Of a stretch of DNA of 64,000 nt, positions 52,198 to 62,187 are shown one piece after another. Origin of the DNA: Flavobacterium sp. TAB 87 (GTDB lineage: Bacteria; Bacteroidota; Bacteroidia; Flavobacteriales; Flavobacteriaceae); assembly GCF_001529295.1 (NCBI RefSeq), contig NZ_LLWK01000026.1, positions 1-64,000 of the forward strand, in the 5' to 3' direction. Under the pieces are notes generated by a model that did not search any database, had not been told where the DNA came from, and saw nothing but the letters and a program-made list of their open reading frames with translations. The number at the start of each line of letters is the position of its first letter. The first letter of the stretch is position 1. The position numbers and the translations under genes are program-made.

Positions 52198-53938
52198 AAG
52201 CATAATTTTGTTGTGAAAATTCTAAGGCAAATTTTAAAAGTTCATCTTCATTTGTTACATAGTACACGTTCCATCCCATTTTTTGCAATCGAATAACTAA
52301 GTCTTTATTGTAATCTGGCTGCGAATGTAGCACCATTGTCCCGTGACCGCCTGCATTTTTTAATGCTATTTCGGCTAGCTCCCAATAGGTTTGAGATGTT
52401 TGTGTGTCCGCATCTAGCATACTAAAAATATCATTGTCGGTAACAATAATGATGTGTGACTTTACACTTGGCTTTTCTTCAAATGGTTTTCGCAATCGCT
52501 CAATTCCATACGCATATCCCGTACCTAAATACGAAGTTAAAGTAGTCAATAGATCTACTTCGTCAGTAATAAAGCCCTTCGTTTCTAAATACTCTCCGGG
52601 CTCACCAGAAAGACATCCCATAACAGAAGCTCCAGCTCGCAGAGCAGACAAACTAATGATTGTCGCTGCTAATACAGGCCATGAAAAATTTTGTATTGGA
52701 TTCACCATCGAACCCGAACAGTCGATACCAATGTATACATTTAACGGATTTTCTTTTACCTCGTTATCAGAATCGGATCCGTACGTTCTCTTTTGAGTGG
52801 TCAATCCCGGAATAACTGTGGGTGATAAAATGGCCGATTGCAACCAGTCTACCTCTTCTATAGCGTCGCCAATATCCCAAGTTTCTAATCCTTCAGGTAA
52901 ATCTAAAGTTATGTTTTCAGAAATTTCTACCGGAAAATCAATTAAATAAGGCAAAGCAATTTCTTTGTAATACGTATTTACTAAAAGTTGCTCGTTTGCT
53001 TTGGAATTGACTTGCTTCATCAAATCAATGTAATTTCCAGGTCCCATATATCCATTTCTTGGTCCTTGTCCTCCTAATTTATTTCTGTCTGTCTGTAAAC
53101 CATCTTTCTCCTGCTCTTTTAAACCGAGAGCTTCTTTTCGCATGTCAATTACTTGATCATAGCCCTCTAAATCGATTTCGGTCATACCTGAGATGGCAAT
53201 AGCCCCCAAACCTGCATCTTCTGCATCTAACAGTATGAGGATCTTTTTTCGGGCATCTTCAAAAGTGTTGTCCTCCATTAAATACGGATAGAGCAATACG
53301 GCAAAGCGACCACCACCATGGATCCAGTTTTTTGAATAACTTCTTACGAGAGAGGCTAATAATGATGCATCGGCATCTATTTTTTTACTGTGAAAAGATA
53401 AATTAGTAGCTAAGTCACCCCGATTTAAACGCCACAAATATTCATAAGTACGCATCATTAAAGTCCAAAACTCAGAAAAATTATCTTCTGAATTAATAGC
53501 TTGGTACACTTCTGACATTCTTAATTTAGTAATGCGTTGCAATTTATCATTAATCAAGAAATCGGCATATAAATTAGAAACCATGGGTGCTCTATCCTCA
53601 ATACCTGGCAGCGCAAACCGAATTCTATTTAATAAAATGGCATTGTCGTATAAATTGGCTGGTGTGAAAATATGGTGTCCAATTTCATGCGCTAATATTT
53701 CGACCGCATATTTCGTAAGTCCACTATCTACAATTTCTTGTAAATTAATCACAATGCGATGATCGTTTAGTCGAATCATTGCAAAACTGCCTGTAAGTCC
53801 TTCCTTTTGCGCGGCTTGATGCGACAAACAATAAATAGGTTCTTGCAATCGTAAAAATGGATTCCATTCTAACTTTGCCTGTTGCCAATGTGATTTCCAT
53901 AAAGCTAACGTTTTTTCTATTTCGAATTGATTACTCAT
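52190..53938 (-). CDS. HExxH metallopeptidase-VWA fusion protein
   Basis: Start at 53938 (MSNQFEIEK), overlapping the previous gene by the 8 bases ATGAGTAA. Residues 84-88 (HEIGH) form a zincin active site, with a NLYADFLIND helix at 122-131 as a likely third-ligand region, similar in layout to metallopeptidase/VWA-like (DUF2201-type) proteins. A C-terminal VWA domain has a full MIDAS: DCSGS at 406-410, Thr in LGTGYAYG and Asp in VTDND. 582 aa. MoxR ATPases commonly work with VWA partners; here the partner itself could be a protease. Confidence 0.82.
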   Translation of the reverse strand: MSNQFEIEKTLALWKSHWQQAKLEWNPFLRLQEPIYCLSHQAAQKEGLTGSFAMIRLNDHRIVINLQEIVDSGLTKYAVEILAHEIGHHIFTPANLYDNAILLNRIRFALPGIEDRAPMVSNLYADFLINDKLQRITKLRMSEVYQAINSEDNFSEFWTLMMRTYEYLWRLNRGDLATNLSFHSKKIDADASLLASLVRSYSKNWIHGGGRFAVLLYPYLMEDNTFEDARKKILILLDAEDAGLGAIAISGMTEIDLEGYDQVIDMRKEALGLKEQEKDGLQTDRNKLGGQGPRNGYMGPGNYIDLMKQVNSKANEQLLVNTYYKEIALPYLIDFPVEISENITLDLPEGLETWDIGDAIEEVDWLQSAILSPTVIPGLTTQKRTYGSDSDNEVKENPLNVYIGIDCSGSMVNPIQNFSWPVLAATIISLSALRAGASVMGCLSGEPGEYLETKGFITDEVDLLTTLTSYLGTGYAYGIERLRKPFEEKPSVKSHIIIVTDNDIFSMLDADTQTSQTYWELAEIALKNAGGHGTMVLHSQPDYNKDLVIRLQKMGWNVYYVTNEDELLKFALEFSQQNYAYV

Positions 53939-54899
53939 TTGCAATACTGAATAAATATATGAAATAGGAGTTTTGAAGCGTAAAAGCAAGCGTGTCTTTC
54001 GTTGTCACTATAGATGTTATCTTATGAGCATCAATTTGTTCCTGACCTTCTGCCAGCCATTTTTCTACAGAATCGAATGGCTTCGAATTGGATAAAATAT
54101 AGTTGGAATCTACCGTATTAGCTGGAAGTAGCACTTTACCAAATTGATCTGCAAAAAGAGCGTAATTGTTTATGGAATCGGTTGCAAATAGATATTCATC
54201 GATTTGCGCCAGCTTTGGTGGATGTTCAAAAAAACCTTCAGATCCCTTAAAACCACCATGCACGCCTTCAAATTTGATCGTATGGGTAGACCATCGAAAT
54301 TCAAATACTTGACCAGTAGCCTCTTCACTCAGATTCTTTAAAATCGTATGTTTAAGTTCTTCAGAAAGCGTTTGAAAATCCTCTTTTAAACGGCCTCTTA
54401 AATGTGCCAAACCGCACTTCCAAGCATATATCCTTCCTGCAATTTTAAAATCTTCAATGGTTTTAATGTCAAAACTACTGTTTTTCATGAGTTGACACCA
54501 TACTACTGTTTTTGCTGGTGCGTACGTATGAAGATTACTGAGAACATCGTGCAATAGTGAAATTATTTTTACTGGAAATTTTAATACTAAATGGGGCAAC
54601 TGCATTAGTAACAGCCAAGCACTTTTGTACTCCTCTTTATAGCGCATGGCTAGACCACTTCCAATTAATTTTAATGATTCGAGATAAAGTGCCTTTACGA
54701 CTTCATGCACTTTTTCGGGAGCCGAATTTAATGCAGAAGTCTCTAGGACAATAGGCTGTACCACTTCCACCATCCAGCTCATGAGAATTGGAGTCGATAA
54801 AGTACCGTACTTCAATTCGGCATCATTGTACCATTGATTGTACAAAGCGCTATTAGCAGTTAATTCGGCGATAAGTGGAGGAAAGTTTATTTTTTCCAT
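53931..54899 (-). CDS. Unknown operon protein, 322 aa
   Basis: Start chosen at 54899 (MEKINFPPLI), a 13-base overlap with the ATPase gene; ATG 54908 adds three residues. The first ~150 residues are helical and hydrophobic-patterned; the second half is beta-rich (TIKFEGVHGGFKGSEGFF, DEYLFATDSINNYALFADQFG). It has no transmembrane segment by eye and no recognised motif. Sitting between the ATPase and the metallopeptidase-VWA gene, it is a good candidate for an adaptor. Confidence 0.68.
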   Translation of the reverse strand: MEKINFPPLIAELTANSALYNQWYNDAELKYGTLSTPILMSWMVEVVQPIVLETSALNSAPEKVHEVVKALYLESLKLIGSGLAMRYKEEYKSAWLLLMQLPHLVLKFPVKIISLLHDVLSNLHTYAPAKTVVWCQLMKNSSFDIKTIEDFKIAGRIYAWKCGLAHLRGRLKEDFQTLSEELKHTILKNLSEEATGQVFEFRWSTHTIKFEGVHGGFKGSEGFFEHPPKLAQIDEYLFATDSINNYALFADQFGKVLLPANTVDSNYILSNSKPFDSVEKWLAEGQEQIDAHKITSIVTTKDTLAFTLQNSYFIYLFSIANE

Positions 54900-56479
54900 T
54901 GCAGCCATCTTTTGTAATTAGTATAGCGTTGGTGCAAATATTTCAATTTTAAAATATCATCGGCTCGATAGCCATAAAGTTTTTTCTCCTCAGACCACTT
55001 CTTTAACTGTTTTTCAATATTCAAAAGACGGTTGTCAATTTCTTTAGAGGATATGTTTTCAAGTCCTTTTTTAAACTCGACTTCAAACTGATCGACTGGA
55101 TCATTTCGATCTAAATCTTGACTTACATATTCATCACAAGATAAATCGAAGAGGTTTCGCAACCATACAATTCGATCGACTCGATAAATTTCATTACCTA
55201 CTTGATCAAAAAATGGTGATTCTAAATGTGGTGTTAAACTGTCATGCAAAACAAAGGGTAAAACTTGTCTTATATCTTCTAATTCTACTTTTTTATTTCC
55301 TCTAAAATAGGCCAATGACTTAGAAAACATCAATAAGGTCATGATTTTCCGAACCGATAAGCCATTTTTTGCTTGAGAACCTAAATCTTTAATCGGATCC
55401 TTTCCTGTTTCTTTTCTAAAAAGAGAACGCATGTCCATTCCCGATAATTTTGCCGTGTCTTTGGTCATGTACTCCAACCGATTGGAAGCAGGTTCGAAAA
55501 ACTCAAATTGTCGGCAAAAAAACTCAATACGCTTGCGCAATTCGGGTTCTATTGTAATACCTCTAATCTGTTTATTAACCGTATCCAGTTCTTCTTCTGT
55601 AAAGATAATTTCTTCAGGGATAATGGCTTCCGGTTTAAAATTGAGTTCAATACGCTGTAATAAATCGTCAATAAATCGCGTATTAAAATGCATCGCTCTA
55701 ATCACAATATCAATCCTGTCTTTTAAAGCTTCAATTACTTGATAGGTTCCTCCGCCCGCATCATCATTAGCAGTTAAGTACCAAGCCCCTTCTGGACACT
55801 CATAAATTTGATCGAAAATTTCAGCATAATTATCAGCCAAAACGGTTAATAAAGCCGACTGTGTTCGAGTCGGAATTCGATTGTATTCATCTATAATTTT
55901 TACACGCATGGCCAACCACTTCCGCCAAGCAATTCGAATATCTGATGTTTTTTCTGCCTTCACCATATCTGAAGGCAATGGATGACCTAATAAATCAGAA
56001 ATTGTCATTTGCGGTTGTCCGTGTTGAATGGCGCGCATTACATCTTTTTTATCATATCCCGCCAACAAACCCATCAATACGGACGTTGCTGTTTTTCCGC
56101 GACCTGGTCCGCCAACTATGAGGCATTTACCTCTTGCGGCTAAGTTCAATAGCGGCATTAATACGAAACTAGAATAACTTTGATCGGTGGGTAAAGTAAC
56201 AGGTACCTTACTGTCTCCAAACAAAAACTTTTTAGGATCACCATCATTGAATTCGATATCATAATACGGACTAATGATAGCCGTGTTGGTGATCCAAAAA
56301 TACGCCTGACGCAATTTTTCGTCTAATGCAATTGCAGTGTTCGAGTCATTTTGCACAGTTTCACTTGAGTACAGATCTTCTATTTTGAATTTACTATTGT
56401 TTGAGGCATCTTGCGGATTGGTAGGCGATTCTGGAACTTTCTTAAAAAATCCCATCGTTTTATTTATTAAGTCAGACAT
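54887..56479 (-). CDS. MoxR-family AAA+ ATPase
   Basis: A 530-aa protein with Walker A GGPGRGKT (123-130), Walker B IIDE (195-198), sensor-1 Asn in LTANDD (236-240) and an Arg-finger region in ALKDRIDI. MoxR-type ATPases act as chaperones or remodelers for VWA-domain partners. The N-terminal ~60 residues are extra and low-complexity, and the C-terminal ~150 form a helical extension. First gene of the five-gene operon; all downstream genes overlap their predecessor. Confidence 0.87.
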   Translation of the reverse strand: MSDLINKTMGFFKKVPESPTNPQDASNNSKFKIEDLYSSETVQNDSNTAIALDEKLRQAYFWITNTAIISPYYDIEFNDGDPKKFLFGDSKVPVTLPTDQSYSSFVLMPLLNLAARGKCLIVGGPGRGKTATSVLMGLLAGYDKKDVMRAIQHGQPQMTISDLLGHPLPSDMVKAEKTSDIRIAWRKWLAMRVKIIDEYNRIPTRTQSALLTVLADNYAEIFDQIYECPEGAWYLTANDDAGGGTYQVIEALKDRIDIVIRAMHFNTRFIDDLLQRIELNFKPEAIIPEEIIFTEEELDTVNKQIRGITIEPELRKRIEFFCRQFEFFEPASNRLEYMTKDTAKLSGMDMRSLFRKETGKDPIKDLGSQAKNGLSVRKIMTLLMFSKSLAYFRGNKKVELEDIRQVLPFVLHDSLTPHLESPFFDQVGNEIYRVDRIVWLRNLFDLSCDEYVSQDLDRNDPVDQFEVEFKKGLENISSKEIDNRLLNIEKQLKKWSEEKKLYGYRADDILKLKYLHQRYTNYKRWLQWKK

Positions 56480-56569
56480 GGTTGTATTTTGTTTCTAAGA
56501 TACTTAAAAATTAATTTATTGCTTAGTGCATTCGGGTGTTTTTCTATTGTTAAAATAGCCCTAATTCGC

Positions 56570-57583
56570 TTAAAACTTACTGTTCTCGCTCTCTCCTAAA
56601 ATATTTGAAACTTGTTCAACTCGCTCATTTACGGTGCCTTTAAGCATGTAGTACGTAAGATTTCTAGCTCGTAAGTCATCAATTATTTTTTGTTGAAATT
56701 CTTTTCTTTTTACATCGCCAGATCGATCCCAAGTATCATCGTAAGGAATGTCGGTATCACAAACAAAAATAATATTGTGTCTACTTTCAGCCAATTTTGC
56801 CAGTTTCTCTAATTCGGCAAGAGCTTCTCCGTGATAATCCAATGAAAATAAATACGTAGTGATCGCATTGGTATCGGAAAACAAAAATTGATTGGACTGC
56901 AATACCAAAGCGTCTTCTCTTTCTATATGAATTTCGGCTATTTTTAAAAGATCTTCTAGTGTTAGTCTTTTGTTTATGTGATGCTTCTCCCAGTATTCTC
57001 TACCATATTCTGGCATCCATTGTGTATCAAAGTGGATTGCCAATTGTTCCGCTAAAGTAGTTTTTCCTGTAGAAGGCGCACCAAGTAAAACTACTTTGGT
57101 AATTAGGTCTGTATACACCGTTGGATGAACAAAATCTTTGTATTTAAAGGGTTCGTTTCTTATTTTCGTTGCAGAAATAGGGATGGTATTTCGACGCTCA
57201 TCCACTTGTCTATTAATAGCATTTAAGGACGAACTCATGTGTACTCCATAAGGCTCACTCGAATAAAAATGTGAAATTCTTCTGTCACCTAAAACACTAG
57301 ATACATAATCTTCCTGAATTTTCATAATTTCAGCTGTATAACCCGAATCGTTAGGAGAATTCACTCCTTCAATAACCGTAATGCTCGGATATAATTCTCG
57401 TATCCAATTAGCCCTAATTTTCAAAGGAATAGTACTAATAGGATCATCATAAATGAGCACTATTAATTCGTCAACCTCCTTCATTGCAGTTTCAATAAGT
57501 AGTTGATGTCCTTTATGAAAAGGAGCAAATTTGCCCAAGGTCAGGCCAGCCTTATATTTGTATTCTATATGCAAATTCTTCAT
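56570..57583 (-). CDS. nadR: NadR-like bifunctional NMN adenylyltransferase/ribosylnicotinamide kinase
   Basis: Start chosen at 57583 (MKNLHIEYK). The N-terminal nucleotidyltransferase domain has GKFAPFHKGH (17-26), with ISATKIR as the second signature; the C-terminal kinase domain has the P-loop GAPSTGKTT (about 168-176). It makes NMN from nicotinamide riboside and then NAD. The HTH domain of enterobacterial NadR is absent. It overlaps the 3' end of the PnuC gene, matching the import-then-phosphorylate pathway. Confidence 0.88.
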   Translation of the reverse strand: MKNLHIEYKYKAGLTLGKFAPFHKGHQLLIETAMKEVDELIVLIYDDPISTIPLKIRANWIRELYPSITVIEGVNSPNDSGYTAEIMKIQEDYVSSVLGDRRISHFYSSEPYGVHMSSSLNAINRQVDERRNTIPISATKIRNEPFKYKDFVHPTVYTDLITKVVLLGAPSTGKTTLAEQLAIHFDTQWMPEYGREYWEKHHINKRLTLEDLLKIAEIHIEREDALVLQSNQFLFSDTNAITTYLFSLDYHGEALAELEKLAKLAESRHNIIFVCDTDIPYDDTWDRSGDVKRKEFQQKIIDDLRARNLTYYMLKGTVNERVEQVSNILGESENSKF

Positions 57584-58130
57584 TGTATGCTTTTTTCCAT
57601 TCCAAGTAACCAATTATTGCCATAATCAAAAAAAGCACATACAAGCCCGTTGTAAAATATAAGCCTTTATAAAAATAGATACCTATTGCGACCACGTCAA
57701 CTACGATCCAAAATAGCCAAGATCCCAACACTTTTTTAATCATTAAGTATTGCGCCACTAAGCTTGCAACCGTTGTAAAAGCATCTGCGTAAGGATAGGA
57801 TGCATCGGTATTGTTTTGCATCGTATATCCTAAAAGTACCGTTGCAAAAATCGTTACGCTAAGCCATACACTTACTTTTGTAATCACTGTGACCCGCAAA
57901 TTAGTTTGATTTTCTCCACCGTACTTCCAATTATACCAACCAAATGCTTGTAAAAATATATAAATCATATGCAAAATAAGATCTGAATATAATTTTGAGG
58001 TATAAAAGACAAAACAAAATAATATCACTTGAATTAATCCAAAATACCAACACCAAATATTTTGCTTAATTGTAAAATAGACGGCCAAAAAACCGAAAAT
58101 TGAGCCGAAAACCTCTATAGTTGTATCCAT
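57552..58130 (-). CDS. pnuC: Nicotinamide riboside transporter PnuC
   Basis: A 192-aa membrane protein with about seven short hydrophobic segments and the family signature FGWYNWKYGG at about residue 63-72, plus a WLFWIVVDVVAIGIYFYKGLY segment near 143-163. It moves nicotinamide riboside across the inner membrane by facilitated diffusion, trapped by the kinase of NadR. Its 3' end overlaps the NadR coding region by 32 bases, so the two are coupled. Confidence 0.9.
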   Translation of the reverse strand: MDTTIEVFGSIFGFLAVYFTIKQNIWCWYFGLIQVILFCFVFYTSKLYSDLILHMIYIFLQAFGWYNWKYGGENQTNLRVTVITKVSVWLSVTIFATVLLGYTMQNNTDASYPYADAFTTVASLVAQYLMIKKVLGSWLFWIVVDVVAIGIYFYKGLYFTTGLYVLFLIMAIIGYLEWKKAYNEEFAYRIQI

Positions 58131-58603
58131 AATTTCGATGCTAAAGATAGGATAATGTGTGAAACTTTAAAATCATTAAGAAGTAAGTTTTGAATGATTA
58201 GTAGTAGTATTTTCTAGTCTTTATTGAAACTATTTGCTTAACTCAAAAATTAACGCTTCTTTTTAATTACAGTTTTCTATGCTAAATATGATAGATCAAT
58301 AATATGTTTATGTTCCGACTAAGATGCTGTGATTTTTAAATAATTCGTTGAACCAATTGAAATTTAACTAATTATGAAAAATTTACCTGTAATTATATAA
58401 TACACTTTTAGTGAATAATCGCGAAATTTGAGATTCAGCAGTTTTAGAAAAGTCAGTTAGAACTTCTAAAAAATATTTTCATTCATTTGAAATAATTCCT
58501 ACACTTAGAAATAGCTTTAAAGAGCAATTGCTGTATTAATGCATCATCCCCCTGATGAACAAAAGGATTAAATTATATAAATTCTAAAAGCAAAGAAGTA
58601 AAC
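58131..58603. other. Noncoding gap without recognised features
   Basis: About 470 AT-rich bases between the divergent pnuC and glucokinase genes. It must contain promoters in both directions; a 7 of 8 match to the -7 element (TATCTTTA on the minus strand) lies near 58,145. I see no tRNA, riboswitch or repeat. Confidence 0.5.
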
Positions 58604-59317
58604 ATGGATCATACTAAAACAACAGAAAAAATACTTTCTATCGATTTTGGCGGCTCGCATATTAAAACAGCAATTTTAAATGAAGAAGGCAAGTTATTAA
58701 CTGATTTTCAGTCCATTAAAACTCCGCAACCCGCTACTCTTTCTGCGTCACTAGAAGCCATTCAAACTTTAGTAAAAAACTTTAAAGGTTTTGATAAAAT
58801 TTCAGTTGGTTTTCCAGGATACATCAAAAATGGCATAGTACTTACCGCTCCCAATCTTGACCAAGAAACGTGGTCTAATGTTAATTTTAGCGAACAGTTA
58901 AGTAAACTGCTTGGTAAACCTGCTAAAGTAATTAATGACGCAGATATGTTAGCACTAGGCGTGATCAGCGGAAGTGGGCTGGAAATGATGGTTACTCTTG
59001 GTACTGGATTTGGAACCGCATTTGCGCTAGATGGTAAACTTCTACCGCACTTAGAGCTCGCGCATCATCCAATCACAACTAAGAAATCGTATGACGAATA
59101 TATTGGTGATAATGCTTACGATGATGTGGGTAAAAAGAAATGGAATATACGATTGAAAAAAATTATTTCTATTTTAAAAACAGTATTTAATTATGATACT
59201 CTATACATAGGTGGCGGAAATGCAAAGCACATAAACTTCGAACTTGATGCTAATATTAAAGTAGTGACAAACAAAGACGGAATAGATGGTGGTGCTAAAT
59301 TATGGCAACAGAACTAG
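58604..59317 (+). CDS. ppgK: Polyphosphate glucokinase-like ROK kinase
   Basis: A 237-aa ROK protein without the HTH or CxCGxxGCxE zinc motif. The N-terminal phosphate loop LSIDFGGSHIKTAIL and GTGFGTAFALDGKLLPHLEL match the polyphosphate glucokinase branch; GDNAYDDVGKKKW fits too. It phosphorylates glucose with polyphosphate and/or ATP, feeding glucose-6-phosphate into the pentose phosphate genes that follow. The split between donors cannot be read from sequence. Confidence 0.78.
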   Translation: MDHTKTTEKILSIDFGGSHIKTAILNEEGKLLTDFQSIKTPQPATLSASLEAIQTLVKNFKGFDKISVGFPGYIKNGIVLTAPNLDQETWSNVNFSEQLSKLLGKPAKVINDADMLALGVISGSGLEMMVTLGTGFGTAFALDGKLLPHLELAHHPITTKKSYDEYIGDNAYDDVGKKKWNIRLKKIISILKTVFNYDTLYIGGGNAKHINFELDANIKVVTNKDGIDGGAKLWQQN

Positions 59318-59376
59318 ACTAACCTTTTCAAACATAAGAATTCACATTAAACTCTTTTAGATAAATCTTAATTAAA

Positions 59377-61383
59377 ATGAGTATTCCAATAAATAAATTA
59401 GAACAAACTGCAATAAATACGGTCAGAATACTCGCTGCTGACGCGGTACAAAAAGCGAATTCTGGACATCCTGGCACTCCAATGGCATTAGCGCCAATCG
59501 GACATGCTTTATGGACAGCAATTATGCAGTATAATCCTGAAAATCCGACATGGGCTAATCGAGACCGATTTATACTTTCCAACGGTCATGCGTGCATGCT
59601 ACAATATAGTTTTTTGCATTTAACCGGCTATGATGTATCGTTAGATGATCTTAAAGATTTCAGACAATTACACAGTAAAGCAGCGGGACATCCAGAGTAC
59701 GGACTTATGCCAGGCATCGAGGTAACTACTGGTCCGCTGGGTCAAGGTTTTGCAAACGGTGTCGGATTTGCCATTGCGCAAAAACATATGGCAGCCCGTT
59801 ACAATAAGCCTGATTTTTATCTCTTTGACTATACAATTTATGCTATTTGCAGCGATGGTGATATGATGGAAGGCGTAACTGCAGAAGCTGCTTCCCTTGC
59901 TGGTCATTTACAATTAGGTAAAATGATTTATTTGTATGATGACAATCATATCTCTATCGAAGGAGATACCGACATTTCTTTTACAGAAGATGTTGCAAAA
60001 CGTTTTGAATCATATAATTGGCATGTACAAAATGTAGACGATGGTAATGATATTAACGCTATTTTAAAGGCAATTAAAAACGCCAAAGCTGCAAAAAATA
60101 AACCTTCACTTATAAAAGTGAGAACACATATTGGGTATGGCAGCCCTAATAAAGTTGATACTGCTGCTGCACATGGTTCACCTCTTGGTGAAGAAGAATT
60201 AAAGTTAGTTAAAAAGTTCTTTGGCTTTGATCCTGAAAAATCATTTGTGGTTCCCGATGAGGTAGCAAAATTGTACACTGAAGCAGGACGGAAAGGGAGT
60301 GTAAAAGAAGAGAAATGGAATAGCTTATATAATACATACAAAGAAAAATATCCAGAGCTTGCTGCTGAATATGAACTGGCAACCAATGGAAACTTACCCG
60401 AAGGTTGGAAAGATAATTTACCAATTTTTAAAGCAGGAGATGAAAAAATGGCAACCCGAAAAGCGTCAGGAAAAGTGCTTAACGCAATTGCTGATTACCT
60501 GCCGAATCTAATGGGAGGGTCTGCTGATTTGTCTCCCTCTACAGATACCGAACTTACCAAGTATGATTATTTTTCTCCTAATAAACATGACGGACGTAAT
60601 TTTCATTTTGGAGTACGAGAACATGCGATGGGTGCTGTTTTAAACGGAATGGCACTAACCAAAGGAATTACTTCTTATGGTGCGACATTTTTAATTTTTT
60701 CAGAATATATGCGGCCGCCTATTCGTCTGGCGGCTATAATGAAAATTCGACCCATTTTTATTTATACACATGACAGTATTGCACTAGGTGAAGATGGTAC
60801 AACCCATCAACCTGTAGAGCAATTGATTTGCTTACGTGCTATTCCGAATGTGACATTGATACGTCCCGCTGATGCCAATGAAACGGCTCAAGCGTGGCGC
60901 GTTGCACTGGAGCATAGTGATGGACCAGTAATACTGGTCTTAACGCGTCAAGGAATTCCGATTATCGATCAAGAAAAATATACCAAAGCGACCGAAGTTG
61001 AAAGAGGAGCTTATATTCTTTCAGATGCTGAAGGAGTGCCTGATCTTATACTAATGGCTACGGGTTCTGAAGTTCATTTAATCTTAGAGGCACAAGTCAA
61101 ACTAAAAGAAAAAGACATTGAAGCCCGAGTTGTAAGTATGCCTTCATGGAGTTTATTTGACAAGCAAAGTGATGCGTATAAGGAGAAAATACTTCCGAAA
61201 TCAATCAGAAAACGTTTATCCGTAGAAGCAGGATCGACTATAGGTTGGTTGAAATATGTGACCGATCAAGGAGATTCCATTGGCATTAATACGTTTGGAG
61301 AATCTGCACCTGGCGATGAGGTAATGGCCGAATATGGCTTTACAGTAGAAAATATAGTGAAGAGAGCAAAAGCAATGCTTTGA
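59377..61383 (+). CDS. tkt: Transketolase
   Basis: A full-length 668-aa enzyme. The TPP-binding region CSDGDMMEGVTAEAASLAG has the GDG...N-type motif, and DDNHISIEGDT supplies the metal-binding Asn. The start carries ANSGHPGTPMALAP and the PYR domain carries FGVREHAMGAVLNGMAL. It transfers two-carbon units between sugar phosphates in the non-oxidative pentose phosphate pathway. The gene lies 59 bases after the glucokinase and before RpiB and transaldolase. Confidence 0.92.
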   Translation: MSIPINKLEQTAINTVRILAADAVQKANSGHPGTPMALAPIGHALWTAIMQYNPENPTWANRDRFILSNGHACMLQYSFLHLTGYDVSLDDLKDFRQLHSKAAGHPEYGLMPGIEVTTGPLGQGFANGVGFAIAQKHMAARYNKPDFYLFDYTIYAICSDGDMMEGVTAEAASLAGHLQLGKMIYLYDDNHISIEGDTDISFTEDVAKRFESYNWHVQNVDDGNDINAILKAIKNAKAAKNKPSLIKVRTHIGYGSPNKVDTAAAHGSPLGEEELKLVKKFFGFDPEKSFVVPDEVAKLYTEAGRKGSVKEEKWNSLYNTYKEKYPELAAEYELATNGNLPEGWKDNLPIFKAGDEKMATRKASGKVLNAIADYLPNLMGGSADLSPSTDTELTKYDYFSPNKHDGRNFHFGVREHAMGAVLNGMALTKGITSYGATFLIFSEYMRPPIRLAAIMKIRPIFIYTHDSIALGEDGTTHQPVEQLICLRAIPNVTLIRPADANETAQAWRVALEHSDGPVILVLTRQGIPIIDQEKYTKATEVERGAYILSDAEGVPDLILMATGSEVHLILEAQVKLKEKDIEARVVSMPSWSLFDKQSDAYKEKILPKSIRKRLSVEAGSTIGWLKYVTDQGDSIGINTFGESAPGDEVMAEYGFTVENIVKRAKAML

Positions 61384-61434
61384 CACTATTTAAAATTGAA
61401 TTGTTAAGAAAAAGTTTATTTAAAATATAGTACG

Positions 61435-61587
61435 ATGAAAAATGAATGCAACGACAAAACGCTTAAAAAAAATCAACCTACAAAGTTAAAAAGTAGCAAT
61501 CCAGATTTTCCACAGGAATATGAAGAACAAGAAAACAGTGCTCTTCGCATGAAATCACAACCTCTTGAAAAAGATAAGAAAAGCTAA
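61435..61587 (+). CDS. Small hydrophilic protein, 50 aa
   Basis: An ATG-led frame between transketolase and rpiB encoding MKNECNDKTLKKNQPTKLK..., with an acidic middle (PDFPQEYEEQENS) and a basic end. The composition recalls the small disordered protein at 44972-45166. Short and unrecognised; its support is the clean frame and its place within a co-directional gene run. Confidence 0.4.
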   Translation: MKNECNDKTLKKNQPTKLKSSNPDFPQEYEEQENSALRMKSQPLEKDKKS

Positions 61588-61692
61588 CGTTATTGAAGCT
61601 CGTAAATGAGTAAATAGAATTTAGCAAAATTGTATTCAAATTTCCCACTACTAGTGAAGCTTTAAGATTTTAATTTTTCAAATTAGATTATA

Positions 61693-62175
61693 ATGATTAT
61701 TAATCAGAAAACAATAACTCCTAGAAAAATGACAGTAGGCATAGCAGCTGACCATGGCGGATTTAAATTAAAAAAAACAATAGTAAAAATGCTGCTGGAA
61801 TCGAATTATGAAGTAGTTGATTTTGGTAACAGTCATTTAGATGAAAACGACGACTATCCTGACTTCATAATTCCGCTTGCGAGAGCAATTGCTACAAATA
61901 CAGTAAATCGTGGCATCGCAATATGCGGCAGCGGTGTTGGCGCTGCAATTGTTTCCAACAAAATTGTGGGTGTACGGGCTGCCTTAGTTAATGATTGTTT
62001 TTCTGCGCACCAAGGAGTTGAAGATGATGATATGAATTTAATTTGTCTTGGCGGTCGAATCACGGGTTTTGCGGTAGCACAAGAATATGTCAATGCGTTT
62101 TTAAGAGCCGAATTCTCTGGTGCAGAAAGACACTTACGAAGATTAGAAAAAGTTAAAGCAGTAGAAAAAAGATAA
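61693..62175 (+). CDS. rpiB: Ribose-5-phosphate isomerase B (RpiB/LacAB family)
   Basis: The core starts at VGIAADHGGFKLK, with the catalytic Cys in GIAICGSGVGAAIV and phosphate-binding His/Arg residues later (HLRRLEK). ATG 61693 adds 12 residues before the usual start at ATG 61729. It interconverts ribose-5-phosphate and ribulose-5-phosphate. It is followed 12 bases later by transaldolase, indicating an operon. Confidence 0.88.
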   Translation: MIINQKTITPRKMTVGIAADHGGFKLKKTIVKMLLESNYEVVDFGNSHLDENDDYPDFIIPLARAIATNTVNRGIAICGSGVGAAIVSNKIVGVRAALVNDCFSAHQGVEDDDMNLICLGGRITGFAVAQEYVNAFLRAEFSGAERHLRRLEKVKAVEKR

Positions 62176-62187
62176 ATAAAACACATC

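Noticed and set aside
58131..58603. Possible tRNA or riboswitch in the pnuC-ppgK gap
   Set aside because: I could not find cloverleaf arms or a conserved aptamer core; the region is only AT-rich.
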